From NCBI GenBank assembly GCA_934454655.1, contig CAKSFK010000003.1:1-64000 (forward strand): DNA of 64,000 nucleotides, read 5' to 3'. This stretch comes from an uncultured Eubacteriales bacterium (GTDB lineage Bacteria > Bacillota > Clostridia > Oscillospirales > Acutalibacteraceae). Positions 36,253 to 44,954 of the stretch are shown here, piece after piece. Under the pieces are notes generated by a model. The model had not been told where the DNA came from. It saw only the letters and a list, made by a program, of their open reading frames with translations, and ran no database searches. A program made the position numbers and the translations under genes. Each line of letters opens with the position of its first letter. Position 1 is the first letter of the stretch.

Positions 36253-37101
36253 TTATAGTAAAGAATTATAATAGTCCTTCATAGTTTTAGCGTCCTCCGC
36301 CTGTGTGCCGGCAGATTCACATATAAACACAGGGTCACAGCCGTATTTGTTTGTAAGCTCCATAACAGGTTCAAAATCGGGTCCGTAAACCGTGTCGGCA
36401 AATGTCAGATGGCGTTTTTCGCCGCCGGTTGTGTACTCAATTTTTGAAAAATGGGAATGAAAGCTTTTAAGCCTGTCTGTGCCGAGTGCGTTTTTAATTT
36501 TAACAAAAATATTTTCGTAATCGCCAAGGGTTTTAAGGCAGCCGAGATCCCGCGCGTTCAAATGGCCGAAATCTATGCACGGAATAAGCCTTTCATCTGT
36601 TTTGCAGAGTTCCAGAACCTCGTCAAGAGTTCCGAGTTGATTAACCTTTCCCATGGTTTCGGGGCAAATATGAACGTGGGAGAGTCCCTCCCTGTCAAGC
36701 GCCTCTATCGCAAGTTTCATTGTATCGAGCGCCAGTTCCAGAGCGTTCGCGCGCGATATTTTACCGCACGAGCCCGTATGAACAACAATTCGGTTTCCGC
36801 CCATTGCGTTGACCGCCCTTGCCGACGCCAGAATATAATTCACCGAGTTAAGCCGTTTTTCCTCTTCAAGCGACGACATTGAGATGTAATACGGCGCGTG
36901 AAGCGAGAGAAAAACGCCGCGTTCCGCAGCCTTTTTGCCCAAAGCGATGGCTTTTTCCTCGCCGATATTAACGCCTCTTCCGCACTGATACTCATAGCAG
37001 TCGAGTCCCATTTCAACAATATAATCCGGCACGTCAAGACTGTTTTTATAGCCCATTTCAGCAAAACTGAGGGAATTGCCGGCAGGTCCGAACAAAGGCA
37101 T
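36253..37101 (-). CDS. Endonuclease IV-family TIM-barrel protein
   Basis: AP endonuclease 2 superfamily protein of 282 aa. Metal-ligand positions of endonuclease IV are visible: LHAPY (His), VVHTGSC (His), CPETMG (Glu), IDFGHLNAR (Asp, His) and FHSHFSKIEYT. Homologs cut DNA 5' to abasic sites using three Zn ions. It is a plausible base-excision partner for ung in this window. It follows yqeG by 3 bp. Some family members are sugar isomerases, so activity is probable but not certain. Confidence 0.85.
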   Translation of the reverse strand: MPLFGPAGNSLSFAEMGYKNSLDVPDYIVEMGLDCYEYQCGRGVNIGEEKAIALGKKAAERGVFLSLHAPYYISMSSLEEEKRLNSVNYILASARAVNAMGGNRIVVHTGSCGKISRANALELALDTMKLAIEALDREGLSHVHICPETMGKVNQLGTLDEVLELCKTDERLIPCIDFGHLNARDLGCLKTLGDYENIFVKIKNALGTDRLKSFHSHFSKIEYTTGGEKRHLTFADTVYGPDFEPVMELTNKYGCDPVFICESAGTQAEDAKTMKDYYNSLL

Positions 37102-37104
37102 TGC

Positions 37105-37605
37105 TTATTCCTCCGTATTTTTTATGTTGTAAAGCCTGAATACCGCGCGTTCAAGCTTTCGTTTAAATTTAAAACGGGCAGAGCTTTCGGGTTTTATGGG
37201 GTCAAGAAGAATTGTGGTGATTCCGAAAAGGTTTCCGCCAAGTGTATCGGTAAAAATCTGGTCGCCGGCAATTGCGGTTTCACGTCTTTTTGAATTCAGC
37301 TTTTTCAGTGCCGCAGAAAAACGAAACGGCAGGGGTTTCAATCCCAGACTTATAAAATCAAGATTAATTTTTTTCGCAAAGGGCTCTACCCTTTTTTTCT
37401 TTGAATTTGAAAGAATTATAAGCTTAATATTATTTTCCCGCATGGTTTTAAGCCAATTTTCAAGCCCTTCGGTCAGTTCCTTGCCGTGGTGGGTCGAAAG
37501 GGTGTTGTCAACATCCAGCACAAGTGCCGAAATACCGTATTTTTTAAGAATTTCCACACTTATATCAGTTACTCTGTTAAGCTTTATTTTGGGTTTTAGC
37601 AACAT
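37105..37605 (-). CDS. yqeG: YqeG family HAD-type phosphatase
   Basis: HAD superfamily IIIA phosphatase of about 166 aa. The nucleophile motif LVLDVDNTLSTH lies near residue 27, motif II is ILSNSKKKR, and AGDQIFTDTLGGN is the acidic motif. B. subtilis YqeG is a predicted phosphatidylglycerophosphate phosphatase-like protein. AGGAGA just before the ATG at 37605 sets the start; the longer frame to 37689 is leader sequence. A GC hairpin (37628-37653) with a trailing T run lies in that leader and may attenuate. Confidence 0.85.
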   Translation of the reverse strand: MLLKPKIKLNRVTDISVEILKKYGISALVLDVDNTLSTHHGKELTEGLENWLKTMRENNIKLIILSNSKKKRVEPFAKKINLDFISLGLKPLPFRFSAALKKLNSKRRETAIAGDQIFTDTLGGNLFGITTILLDPIKPESSARFKFKRKLERAVFRLYNIKNTEE

Positions 37606-37627
37606 TACTTTCTCCTGAAAATAAAAG

Positions 37628-37653
37628 CCCGGAAAGTTATGTACATTCCCGGG
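37628..37653 (-). terminator. Leader hairpin before yqeG
   Basis: On the minus strand CCCGG(G)AA pairs with TTCCGGG and is followed by CTTTTATTTT, just upstream of the yqeG ribosome site. It could be a terminator for readthrough from rpsU or a leader attenuator. Confidence 0.5.
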
Positions 37654-37675
37654 AAAATTAAGTTTAAAAAAAGTA

Positions 37676-37716
37676 AGAGGCCGTCGCAAGGCAAAATAAA
37701 GCCCGACAGCCTCTTT
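37676..37716 (-). terminator. rpsU terminator
   Basis: The minus strand shows AAGAGGCTGTCG pairing with CGACGGCCTCTT across a 16-nt loop, followed by ACTTTTTTT, ten bases after the rpsU stop. Confidence 0.85.
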
Positions 37717-37725
37717 AAAGCCATA

Positions 37726-37902
37726 TCAGCGGAACTTCCTCTTGCGGGCAGCTTCCGACTTCTTTTTACGCTTCACAGAGGGCTTTTCATAATGCTCTCT
37801 CTTACGTACTTCCTGGATAACACCGTCTTTCGCGGTCTGTCTTTTAAAACGGCGAAGCGCGTTATCGAGCGACTCATTTTCTTTAATTCTAACCTGACTC
37901 AT
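37726..37902 (-). CDS. rpsU: Ribosomal protein S21
   Basis: Small-subunit protein of 58 aa, the usual length. It starts MSQVRIKENESLDNALRRFK, continues with KREHYEKPS, and ends in a basic tail (KRKKKSEAARKRKFR). S21 aids mRNA selection near the anti-Shine-Dalgarno region. A GGAGGGAGGG ribosome site precedes the ATG, with its own consensus promoter at 37956-37984 and terminator at 37676-37716, so it is a standalone unit. Confidence 0.96.
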   Translation of the reverse strand: MSQVRIKENESLDNALRRFKRQTAKDGVIQEVRKREHYEKPSVKRKKKSEAARKRKFR

Positions 37903-37955
37903 TTATATTCCCTCCCTCCGCAGAATTGCAGGGGTCAAATTCAATCACAAGGCAC

Positions 37956-37984
37956 ATTATACTATATCGCGGCAATATAGTCAA
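37956..37984 (-). promoter_or_regulatory. rpsU promoter
   Basis: Minus-strand TTGACT (37979-37984) and TATAAT (37956-37961) are spaced by 17 bp, with transcription toward rpsU. Confidence 0.88.
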
Positions 37985-38025
37985 GCAATATTTACCGCAA
38001 CGTTCAATAACGCCGAGGTGACTGA

Positions 38026-38274
38026 TTATCCCCTTAAAGCAATAACGTTAGCAACAATTGCCAGCACAAAGAAAAGCACGGCAATCCACTTTGTCCAACG
38101 CGCCAATGACGCGTCAAACGTTCTTGCCTTATTTTTGGAGAGGAATGTATCGGCTCCGCCTGAAATTGCGCCGTTAATACCTGAACGGTGACCTTGCTGC
38201 AAGAGGACAACGGCAATTATAAAAAGAGAAACCAAAATAACCGCTATTCCGAGAATTATTTCAACTGCACTCAC
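38026..38274 (-). CDS. secG: Preprotein translocase subunit SecG
   Basis: Small membrane protein of 82 aa with two hydrophobic helices (about residues 5-26 and 60-80) joined by a Gly-rich loop (GAISGGADTFLSKNKARTFD), the SecG pattern. It assists SecYE in protein export. A GGAGGTG-type ribosome site precedes the start. It lies downstream of leuS with an 88-bp gap. Confidence 0.93.
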   Translation of the reverse strand: MSAVEIILGIAVILVSLFIIAVVLLQQGHRSGINGAISGGADTFLSKNKARTFDASLARWTKWIAVLFFVLAIVANVIALRG

Positions 38275-38362
38275 AGATTACACCTCCACAACACAAATAA
38301 ACAAATATATAATAACACATTTAAAGCATATTTGCAATAAATATTTTCACCAAATCGAATAA

Positions 38363-40777
38363 TTATTTTACAACGATATTAACAAGCTTTTTTGGAACAT
38401 AAAGCTCTTTAACAACCGTTTTGTCCCCTAATGCGGCGCAGACGGCGTTTTCCTTTTTGGCAAGCGCTATCGCGTCCGCTGGAGAAATATCGGCGGCAAC
38501 ATTAATGCGCGCCTTTATTTTGCCGTTTACCTGCACCGCGATTTCAACCGTGCTTTCCGCGCATTTTGCCTCATCAAATGTCGGCCACTCTGCCTCATTC
38601 AACATCCCATCAAAACCCGCGCGCTGCCACAGCTCCTCAGTTATGTGCGGCGCAAAGGGATTTAAAAGGGTAATATATGTTTTAAACTCGGCTTTGTTTA
38701 TGCTGCCTGTGCATTGAATATCGTTCAGCAACGCCATAAGCGCGGCAATTGCCGTGTTCATTTTAAGCCCCTCGATATCCTCGGTTACCTTCTTAACGGT
38801 GCGGTTGAAGGTTCCCTCAAGCTCCTCACGGTAGTTTTCTCCTTCAGTGAGCTTGTCGGAAAGCGACCAGACCTTATCGAGAAAACGTTTACTGCCCTTT
38901 ATTGACGATTGACTCCAGGGAGCCGCCTTTTCAAAATCGCCTATAAACATTTCGTAAACGCGCATGGTATCCGCGCCGTAATCGCGCACAATATCATCCG
39001 GATTAACAACGTTGCCGCGTGATTTTGACATTTTCTCGCCGTTTTCACCCAGTATCATACCGTGGCTTGTACGCTTGGCATACGGCTCAGGCGTGGGAAC
39101 AATGCCGATATCATACAAAAATCTGTGCCAGAAACGGCTGTAAAGAAGATGAAGCGTTGTATGCTCCATTCCGCCGTTGTACCAGTCAACGGGCGTCCAG
39201 TAACGAAGCGCCTCGGGCGAGGCTAACTGCTTATCGTTATGCGGGTCGCAGTAACGCAGGAAATACCACGATGAGCCTGCCCATTGCGGCATAGTATCGG
39301 TCTCCCTTACTGCGTGACCGCCGCAGTGCGGACAGGTGGTTTTTACCCAATCGGTCATTTTGGCAAGCGGTGATTCACCGTTATCGGTCGGTTCGTAGGA
39401 ATCAACTTCCGGCAGTTTCAGCGGCAGTTCCTCCTCCGGAACGGCGACATATCCGCATTTTTCACAGTGAACTACCGGAATGGGCTCGCCCCAGTAACGC
39501 TGGCGCGAGAACACCCAGTCGCGCAGTTTGTAGTTTGTTTTACGTTCGCCGAGTCCGCGCTCAGAAAGCCAACCTTGAATTGCCGCTTTAGCATCCTCAA
39601 CGTTCATGCCGTCAAGGAAACCGGAATTGACAAGCTTGCCTGCGGCGCACTCGGTGTAAGGAGCTTTTTGCACGTCCTCACCGCCCGCGACAACCTCTAT
39701 TATCGGCAAGCCGAACTTTTTGGCAAACTCCCAGTCGCGCGTGTCGTGTGCGGGAACCGCCATTATAGCGCCTGTTCCGTATGATATAAGCACATAGTCG
39801 GCAATAAATATAGGAACCTCGGCACCGTTTACGGGGTTTATTGCGGTTATGCCGTCAAGCTTAACGCCGGTTTTTTCCTTTGCAAGCTCGGTGCGTTCAA
39901 AATCGGATTTTTTTGCGGCTTCCTTTTTGTAAGCCAGAACCTCATCCAAATTCTTAATTTTATCTGCCCATTTTTCAATAAGCGGATGCTCTGGCGACAT
40001 TACCGTATAGGTAACGCCGAAAAGCGTGTCGGCACGGGTTGTAAATACCTCAAAGGTATCGCCTATGCTTGTTGTAAATTTTACCTGTGTGCCGTACGAT
40101 CTGCCTATCCAGTTGCGCTGCTGTGTTTTAACGCGTTCGATAAAATCAACATCGTCAAGTCCTTCAAGCAGTTTTTCGGCATAATCGGTTATCTTAAGCA
40201 TCCACTGGCTTTTTTCCTTGTGGACTACCTCGCTGCCGCAGCGCTCGCAATGACCGTTTACAACCTCTTCGTTTGCAAGCACGCATTTACAGGAAGTACA
40301 CCAGTTAACCGACATTTTTTTCTTGTAAGCCAATCCTCTTTTAAAGAACTGAAGAAATATCCACTGCGTCCACTTGTAATATTCGGGGTCGGTTGTATTT
40401 ACCTCGCGGCTCCAATCAAACGAAAAACCCAAAGATTTAAGCTGTCTTTTAAAGTTTGCAATGTTCTTCTTTGTAACCTCTGCCGGGTGAATATGATTTT
40501 TTATCGCAAAGTTTTCAGTGGGCAGACCGAACGCGTCCCAGCCCATAGGGTAAAGAACATTATAGCCCTGAAGCCTTTTTTTACGGCAAACTATATCGAG
40601 CGCCGTATATGAACGCGGGTGACCCACGTGGAGTCCCTGCCCCGACGGATAAGGAAATTCAACAAGCCCGTAAAATTTAGGTTTGCTGTAATCCGTTCCC
40701 GCGGCAAATGTCTGTTTTTCGTCCCATATGCTCTGCCATTTTTTCTCAATGGCGGCAAAATCATAATTATCTGCCAT
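38363..40777 (-). CDS. leuS: Leucyl-tRNA synthetase
   Basis: Class Ia synthetase of 804 aa, normal bacterial length. The HIGH motif appears as GLHVGH (about residues 48-53) after PYPSGQ, and KMSKS occurs in GEKMSKSRGN (about 578). A zinc-knuckle-like insertion with CTSC and CERC lies near 160-180 and a CPHC pair near 460. The editing (CP1) domain about 225-400 has the TTRADTLFG threonine-rich motif. It follows rsfS with a 2-bp gap in the conserved nadD-yqeK-rsfS-leuS neighbourhood. No T-box is visible. Confidence 0.97.
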   Translation of the reverse strand: MADNYDFAAIEKKWQSIWDEKQTFAAGTDYSKPKFYGLVEFPYPSGQGLHVGHPRSYTALDIVCRKKRLQGYNVLYPMGWDAFGLPTENFAIKNHIHPAEVTKKNIANFKRQLKSLGFSFDWSREVNTTDPEYYKWTQWIFLQFFKRGLAYKKKMSVNWCTSCKCVLANEEVVNGHCERCGSEVVHKEKSQWMLKITDYAEKLLEGLDDVDFIERVKTQQRNWIGRSYGTQVKFTTSIGDTFEVFTTRADTLFGVTYTVMSPEHPLIEKWADKIKNLDEVLAYKKEAAKKSDFERTELAKEKTGVKLDGITAINPVNGAEVPIFIADYVLISYGTGAIMAVPAHDTRDWEFAKKFGLPIIEVVAGGEDVQKAPYTECAAGKLVNSGFLDGMNVEDAKAAIQGWLSERGLGERKTNYKLRDWVFSRQRYWGEPIPVVHCEKCGYVAVPEEELPLKLPEVDSYEPTDNGESPLAKMTDWVKTTCPHCGGHAVRETDTMPQWAGSSWYFLRYCDPHNDKQLASPEALRYWTPVDWYNGGMEHTTLHLLYSRFWHRFLYDIGIVPTPEPYAKRTSHGMILGENGEKMSKSRGNVVNPDDIVRDYGADTMRVYEMFIGDFEKAAPWSQSSIKGSKRFLDKVWSLSDKLTEGENYREELEGTFNRTVKKVTEDIEGLKMNTAIAALMALLNDIQCTGSINKAEFKTYITLLNPFAPHITEELWQRAGFDGMLNEAEWPTFDEAKCAESTVEIAVQVNGKIKARINVAADISPADAIALAKKENAVCAALGDKTVVKELYVPKKLVNIVVK

Positions 40778-40779
40778 TT

Positions 40780-41145
40780 TTATTCCCCCTCGGATTCAGT
40801 TAACAATCCGTCTAATTCAATCTGCTCTCCGTCGCTCCACATTTTATCAAGCGCGTAAAACTCACGCTGGTCGCGGCTGAACACGTGAACTATAACAGAA
40901 CCGTAATCAAGCACTATCCAGCCTGTTGTTTTTCCCTCTATATGGTGGGGCTGAACGCCCGCTTCACTGAGTTTTTCCTCAACCTCATCGGCAAGAGCCC
41001 TCACGTGCGTTGAACTTGTTGCGGTACACATTAAAAAATATTCCGCAATCACCGTAAGCTTGTCTATTTTAACGGCGGCAAGCTCCTTTGCTTTTTTGCT
41101 GTTCAGCGCGTTTGCCGCAATTTTTAATATTTCTGTACTTTCCAT
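40780..41145 (-). CDS. rsfS: Ribosome silencing factor RsfS
   Basis: Protein of 121 aa (Iojap/DUF143 family) that binds L14 on the 50S subunit and blocks subunit joining during starvation. The central CTATSSTHVRALADEVEE and WIVLDYGSVIVHVF segments are diagnostic. It is separated from yqeK by the beta-galactosidase gene, which interrupts the usual adjacency. Confidence 0.95.
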   Translation of the reverse strand: MESTEILKIAANALNSKKAKELAAVKIDKLTVIAEYFLMCTATSSTHVRALADEVEEKLSEAGVQPHHIEGKTTGWIVLDYGSVIVHVFSRDQREFYALDKMWSDGEQIELDGLLTESEGE

Positions 41146-41148
41146 AAT

Positions 41149-42894
41149 TCACTCCAACTCCGGTTTATCGGTAAATTCTATTTCCGGTTTTCCTTTCAGT
41201 CCGTCGCTTTCAAAAACAACGACCTCATTCTCGCCCTTTTTTATAAGCGAGCGTGGCACATAAAGCGTTTTCTGCGGTCCTATTTCCCAGTATCTGCCGA
41301 GATTAAAGCCGTTAAGCAGCACAAAGCCCTTTTTAAAATTATCGGTTTTAAGAAAGGTATCATAGGACTCATCCGCCGAAAACGTACCTCTGTAAAACGC
41401 CGGAACATCCGCCTCTGCCGCATCCGCGAATTTAAGAGCGGATATATCGGTCATAGGCAGAGGGTATACATCCCACGAAAAATGAATCTTGTTGCCTAGC
41501 AGCACCCTGCCTGGCAGCCCCTTTTTACGCATCATTTTATCGCCGAAATTTGCTCTGCCCATATTCTCGACAAGTACCGTAAGCCTGTCCCCCGCTTTAG
41601 CGGTAATACTGACCGTAAGCGACTCGTTTATATAGGCAATGCCCTGTAATTTGTTATTTACAAGCACCTGCGCGCGGTCGCCGAGCTCTGCGAATGTAAG
41701 CGGTGTGTCCGTATAATCGCGGTTTAAAACGGTGGTGTAGGCTATATAGCCGTAGCCCGTGCCGTAATGCTCCATAGCGCGCGGCACATCGCTGTGTATC
41801 GGGCTTGAAATAACATCAAGATTGGGCAGCAGCTCCGCGCTCTGTGTAAGCTTAAACCTGCCGTAAGCGAACTTTTTGCGGTTTGCAGGCACTTCGGGCG
41901 GTGTTACACCCGTTTCCTCGGCTATAACCCGTCGTACAGCAAAATATTTTTCGGTGGTATCGCCGCACTCGGTAAGCAGCGCGTCATAATCGTAGCTTGT
42001 AACATCGGGTGCGAACTTTTCGTAATGATTAGCGCCCGATGTAAACCCGTAATTTGTGCCGCCTATAAACATATACATATTAAGGCTGCCTTTTTTAAGC
42101 ATATCCCGCACAACGCCCGCATAATTGTCAGCGCTTGTTGTGTGGTGTTTTTCATCGCCCCACGCGTCAAACCAGCCGTTCCACATTTCCATACACATTT
42201 TAGGTGCGTTCGGGAACATTTTATCATGGCAGGCAAAATTCTCTTCAACCCTGCTGCCGAAATTAAGGGTCGGCAGGCAGCCCTCCACCGTGCCGTCGGC
42301 AAGTTCGGAATAACCCGTACCGTCCGATGTAAACAGCGGAACGTCTATTCCGCGGCGGCGGTAGCCGTCCCTTAAATATTCAAGATATTTTTTATCATCG
42401 CCGTAATAGCCGTATTCGTTTTCGCATTGCAGCATAATTACGGGCCCGCCGTTTGTTGCTAGCAGCGGCTTTATTTTTGCAAGAAGCACATCAAGATAAC
42501 GGTCTAAATGCTTGATATAAGCCTTGTTCATACAGCGGATTTCAATTTCATCATCGCACTGAATCCACCAAGGGAGTCCCCCGAATTCCCACTCGGCGCA
42601 GATATACGGTCCCGGGCGCACGATTACCATAAGCCCCGCTTTTTCGGCAGCTTTAATAAAGCCTTCAATATCCAGTCTGCCCGAAAAATCGTATTTGCCG
42701 GGCTCGGGCTCGTGAAGATTCCACGCACAGTAGGTTTCGACACAGTTGCAGCCCAAGGCTTTCAGCTTTGCGAAAATATCGTCCCAAGTATCGGGCATAT
42801 TGCGGAAATAATGCACCGCGCCGGATATTAGCTTTATAGGCTTTCCGTCCTTATAAAAATCGCCGTTTTTAATTTCAAAATCCATACTTGTCAC
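41149..42894 (-). CDS. GH35 beta-galactosidase
   Basis: Glycoside hydrolase family 35 enzyme of 581 aa. The N-terminal TIM barrel (about 1-320) carries the catalytic acid/base in QCENEYG (about residue 156) and the nucleophile in CMEMWNGWFDAWG (about 236). Typical GH35 sequences around RPGPYICAEWEFGG and GGTNYGFTSGAN are present, followed by beta-sandwich domains with jelly-roll carbohydrate-binding features. No signal peptide, so it is cytoplasmic; it likely cleaves beta-galactosides taken up as oligosaccharides. It sits between yqeK and rsfS, 3 bp from each, an unusual site. Confidence 0.93.
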   Translation of the reverse strand: MTSMDFEIKNGDFYKDGKPIKLISGAVHYFRNMPDTWDDIFAKLKALGCNCVETYCAWNLHEPEPGKYDFSGRLDIEGFIKAAEKAGLMVIVRPGPYICAEWEFGGLPWWIQCDDEIEIRCMNKAYIKHLDRYLDVLLAKIKPLLATNGGPVIMLQCENEYGYYGDDKKYLEYLRDGYRRRGIDVPLFTSDGTGYSELADGTVEGCLPTLNFGSRVEENFACHDKMFPNAPKMCMEMWNGWFDAWGDEKHHTTSADNYAGVVRDMLKKGSLNMYMFIGGTNYGFTSGANHYEKFAPDVTSYDYDALLTECGDTTEKYFAVRRVIAEETGVTPPEVPANRKKFAYGRFKLTQSAELLPNLDVISSPIHSDVPRAMEHYGTGYGYIAYTTVLNRDYTDTPLTFAELGDRAQVLVNNKLQGIAYINESLTVSITAKAGDRLTVLVENMGRANFGDKMMRKKGLPGRVLLGNKIHFSWDVYPLPMTDISALKFADAAEADVPAFYRGTFSADESYDTFLKTDNFKKGFVLLNGFNLGRYWEIGPQKTLYVPRSLIKKGENEVVVFESDGLKGKPEIEFTDKPELE

Positions 42895-43493
42895 CGGTTA
42901 CTAAGCACAGCTTCGTTATATGCCGCCACGGTATCGGGATGAACCGCGCGTGCCTGATCGACCAAATCCTTTATTGAATACCGCAAGGCGTAAATAAATG
43001 CCTTTTCAAGCGAAACATCAACATATTCGCGTATTACGTCCACATCCTCATAGTCGCGATCGGCTGACGTGAAATCCGCAAGATAAAGAATCTTTGCAAG
43101 AAGTGACATACCCGCCTTTGCAGTTGTGTGGTAACGTATCGCGTCTGTAATTTCGGGGTCGTCAATTCCCAGAATGTGCTTTACGTACTCCGCGCCCGAC
43201 ATTGCGTGCCAAAGCTTTTGAGCGTTTTTTTCAACATCGGTGAGTATTATACCAAACTCATTAAATATTTTCAAGTGTTCATCATCGGGCGCATTCTTTG
43301 TAATATCGTGCAAAAGACCCGCAAGATATGCTTTTTCACAGTCGCCGCCGTATTTTTCGGCAAGACGTTTTGCCTCATCAGCCACGCAAAGGGAGTGGTA
43401 ATACCTCTTTTCGGTAAGTCTTTTCTTTAAAATCAGATTTAAAGCTTCGTAATCCGTTTTATTTCCCGACACCGTAAATCCCTCCGTCAGCAA
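42891..43493 (-). CDS. yqeK: YqeK-type HD-domain hydrolase
   Basis: HD-superfamily protein of 200 aa. The metal-binding HSLCVADEA, HDITKN (HD) and KLWHAMSGAEYV motifs fit YqeK, a symmetrical Ap4A hydrolase that cuts diadenosine tetraphosphate. Its start lies within nadD: the two overlap by 35 bp, so the ATG could be slightly downstream; the NALNLILKKRL-like region is conserved from about residue 17. It is followed directly by the beta-galactosidase. Confidence 0.88.
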   Translation of the reverse strand: MLTEGFTVSGNKTDYEALNLILKKRLTEKRYYHSLCVADEAKRLAEKYGGDCEKAYLAGLLHDITKNAPDDEHLKIFNEFGIILTDVEKNAQKLWHAMSGAEYVKHILGIDDPEITDAIRYHTTAKAGMSLLAKILYLADFTSADRDYEDVDVIREYVDVSLEKAFIYALRYSIKDLVDQARAVHPDTVAAYNEAVLSNR

Positions 43494-44058
43494 TATAATT
43501 ATAGACTTTACTCGGCAAATATTTTCTTAAATCGGCCTTACCGTTTCTTAAAACAGATGAAGCAACCTGCGGAATCTTATTATCCATAACGGTAAGCCTC
43601 ATACCCATTTTTCTGTAACGCTCGGCGCTTTTTTCAAATTCCTCGCCGCTTTCCCCGACGCGTTTAAAAACAATAAATGGAATTTCGTTTATAAGCTCTT
43701 CATATTTATACCATTTATCAAACGATGCAAGCATATCGCCGCCGCAAACAAACGCAAACTCTTTTTGAGGGTAAGCGGTTTTCAGCTGTCTTACGGTATC
43801 TATGCTGTAACTTTTACCTTCGCGCTCAAATTCAACAAGGCATAGCTCTGCCTTTTTAAAATCTTCCGCCATAAGTCTGCACATATTTATACGGTCGCCG
43901 TTGCCAGCCAGAAAATCGCAGACCTTGTGCGGCGGAATACGGTCGGGCATGATCCAAACCTTATCAACAGAATCAAGACCGTCAAGCACGCGCAGAATTT
44001 CATAATGCCCTATGTGAGGCGGATTGAACGTTCCGCCGAAAAGCGCGGTAATACCCAT
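43459..44058 (-). CDS. nadD: Nicotinate-nucleotide adenylyltransferase
   Basis: NaMN adenylyltransferase of 199 aa in the NAD biosynthesis pathway. The nucleotidyltransferase motif GGTFNPPHIGH (about residues 8-18) is intact, and the C-terminal ISSTxxR-type motif reads VASSVLRNG (variant). It follows yhbY by 0 bp and overlaps yqeK by 35 bp, a standard Firmicute cluster. Confidence 0.95.
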   Translation of the reverse strand: MGITALFGGTFNPPHIGHYEILRVLDGLDSVDKVWIMPDRIPPHKVCDFLAGNGDRINMCRLMAEDFKKAELCLVEFEREGKSYSIDTVRQLKTAYPQKEFAFVCGGDMLASFDKWYKYEELINEIPFIVFKRVGESGEEFEKSAERYRKMGMRLTVMDNKIPQVASSVLRNGKADLRKYLPSKVYNYIADGGIYGVGK

Positions 44059-44352
44059 TTATTTCACCAGTTTTATCTGCTTGTTATCGCGGCTTTCCCT
44101 GTAAAGAACAAAGCGCGAGCCTATAACCTGAACCACGTCCGAATGTGTTTTTTCCGCAAGCTCGTCAGCCGCCGCGCGTGATGTGAGCGGGCTTGTTTCA
44201 AGCGTGCGAAGCTTTATTATTTCCCGTGCTTCAAGCGCGTCGTCAACCTGTTTTACCGTGTTTTCGGTAACGCCGCCCTTTCCTATTTGAAAAATTGTGT
44301 CAAGGCTGTTTGCAAGCCCTCTTAGCATTGCTCTTTGTCTGCTGTTTAACAT
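44059..44352 (-). CDS. yhbY: YhbY-like RNA-binding protein
   Basis: CRM-domain protein of 97 aa associated with 50S assembly. The IGKGGVTENTV loop (GxxG, about residues 23-33) and VIGSRFVLYR near the C-terminus are diagnostic. It abuts nadD directly. Confidence 0.93.
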   Translation of the reverse strand: MLNSRQRAMLRGLANSLDTIFQIGKGGVTENTVKQVDDALEAREIIKLRTLETSPLTSRAAADELAEKTHSDVVQVIGSRFVLYRESRDNKQIKLVK

Positions 44353-44366
44353 TTGTTTTCTCCGAA

Positions 44367-44954
44367 TTAAATATATTTTTTGAGTTCCCTTTTAAAAAGC
44401 CGCAGGGCGTTTCCGCGGTGGCTCACCCTGTCCTTTTCCTCAGCCGTCATTTCGGCGTAGCACCCGGTGTCACACACAAAAAGCGGGTCGTAACCGAAGC
44501 CGCCGCTGCCGTGACATTCCTCAGCCACATAGCCTTTACATTCGCCCCTTACGGTAAACTCCCTGCCGTCCGGGAAAATGCAGGCAATGCACGAAACAAA
44601 GGTTGCTGTTCTTTTGTCGCGCGGTACGCCATTAAGCGCCGCCAAAAGCTTTTCGTTATTTGAAGAGTAGGTGGCGCCGCTTCCCGAATACCTTGCGGAA
44701 TAAAGCCCCGGAGCGCCGTCAAGAAAATCAACGCTAAGCCCCGAATCGTCCGCAACCGTTGTTATACCCGTTATTTTAAATGCAGAATGAGCCTTTAAAA
44801 GCGCATTTTCCTCATAGGTTTTTCCCGTTTCCTCAACCTCGGGCAACGGATTTTCAAGGTCGTTTTCACTTAACACCTCAAAGCCCATAGGTCTTAAAAT
44901 TCTTTCAAGCTCGCAAAGCTTGTTATGGTTTTTGGTTGCAATAAAAATTTTCAT
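44367..44954 (-). CDS. rdgB: XTP/dITP diphosphatase
   Basis: Ham1/RdgB-family nucleotide-cleaning pyrophosphatase of 195 aa. It removes non-canonical purine nucleotides (XTP, dITP). The N-terminal ATKNHNKLCEL, the metal-binding EETGKTYEENA (about 50-60), DDSGLSVD, and SHRGNALR near the C-terminus are present. It abuts ftsY upstream and yhbY downstream. Confidence 0.95.
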   Translation of the reverse strand: MKIFIATKNHNKLCELERILRPMGFEVLSENDLENPLPEVEETGKTYEENALLKAHSAFKITGITTVADDSGLSVDFLDGAPGLYSARYSGSGATYSSNNEKLLAALNGVPRDKRTATFVSCIACIFPDGREFTVRGECKGYVAEECHGSGGFGYDPLFVCDTGCYAEMTAEEKDRVSHRGNALRLFKRELKKYI

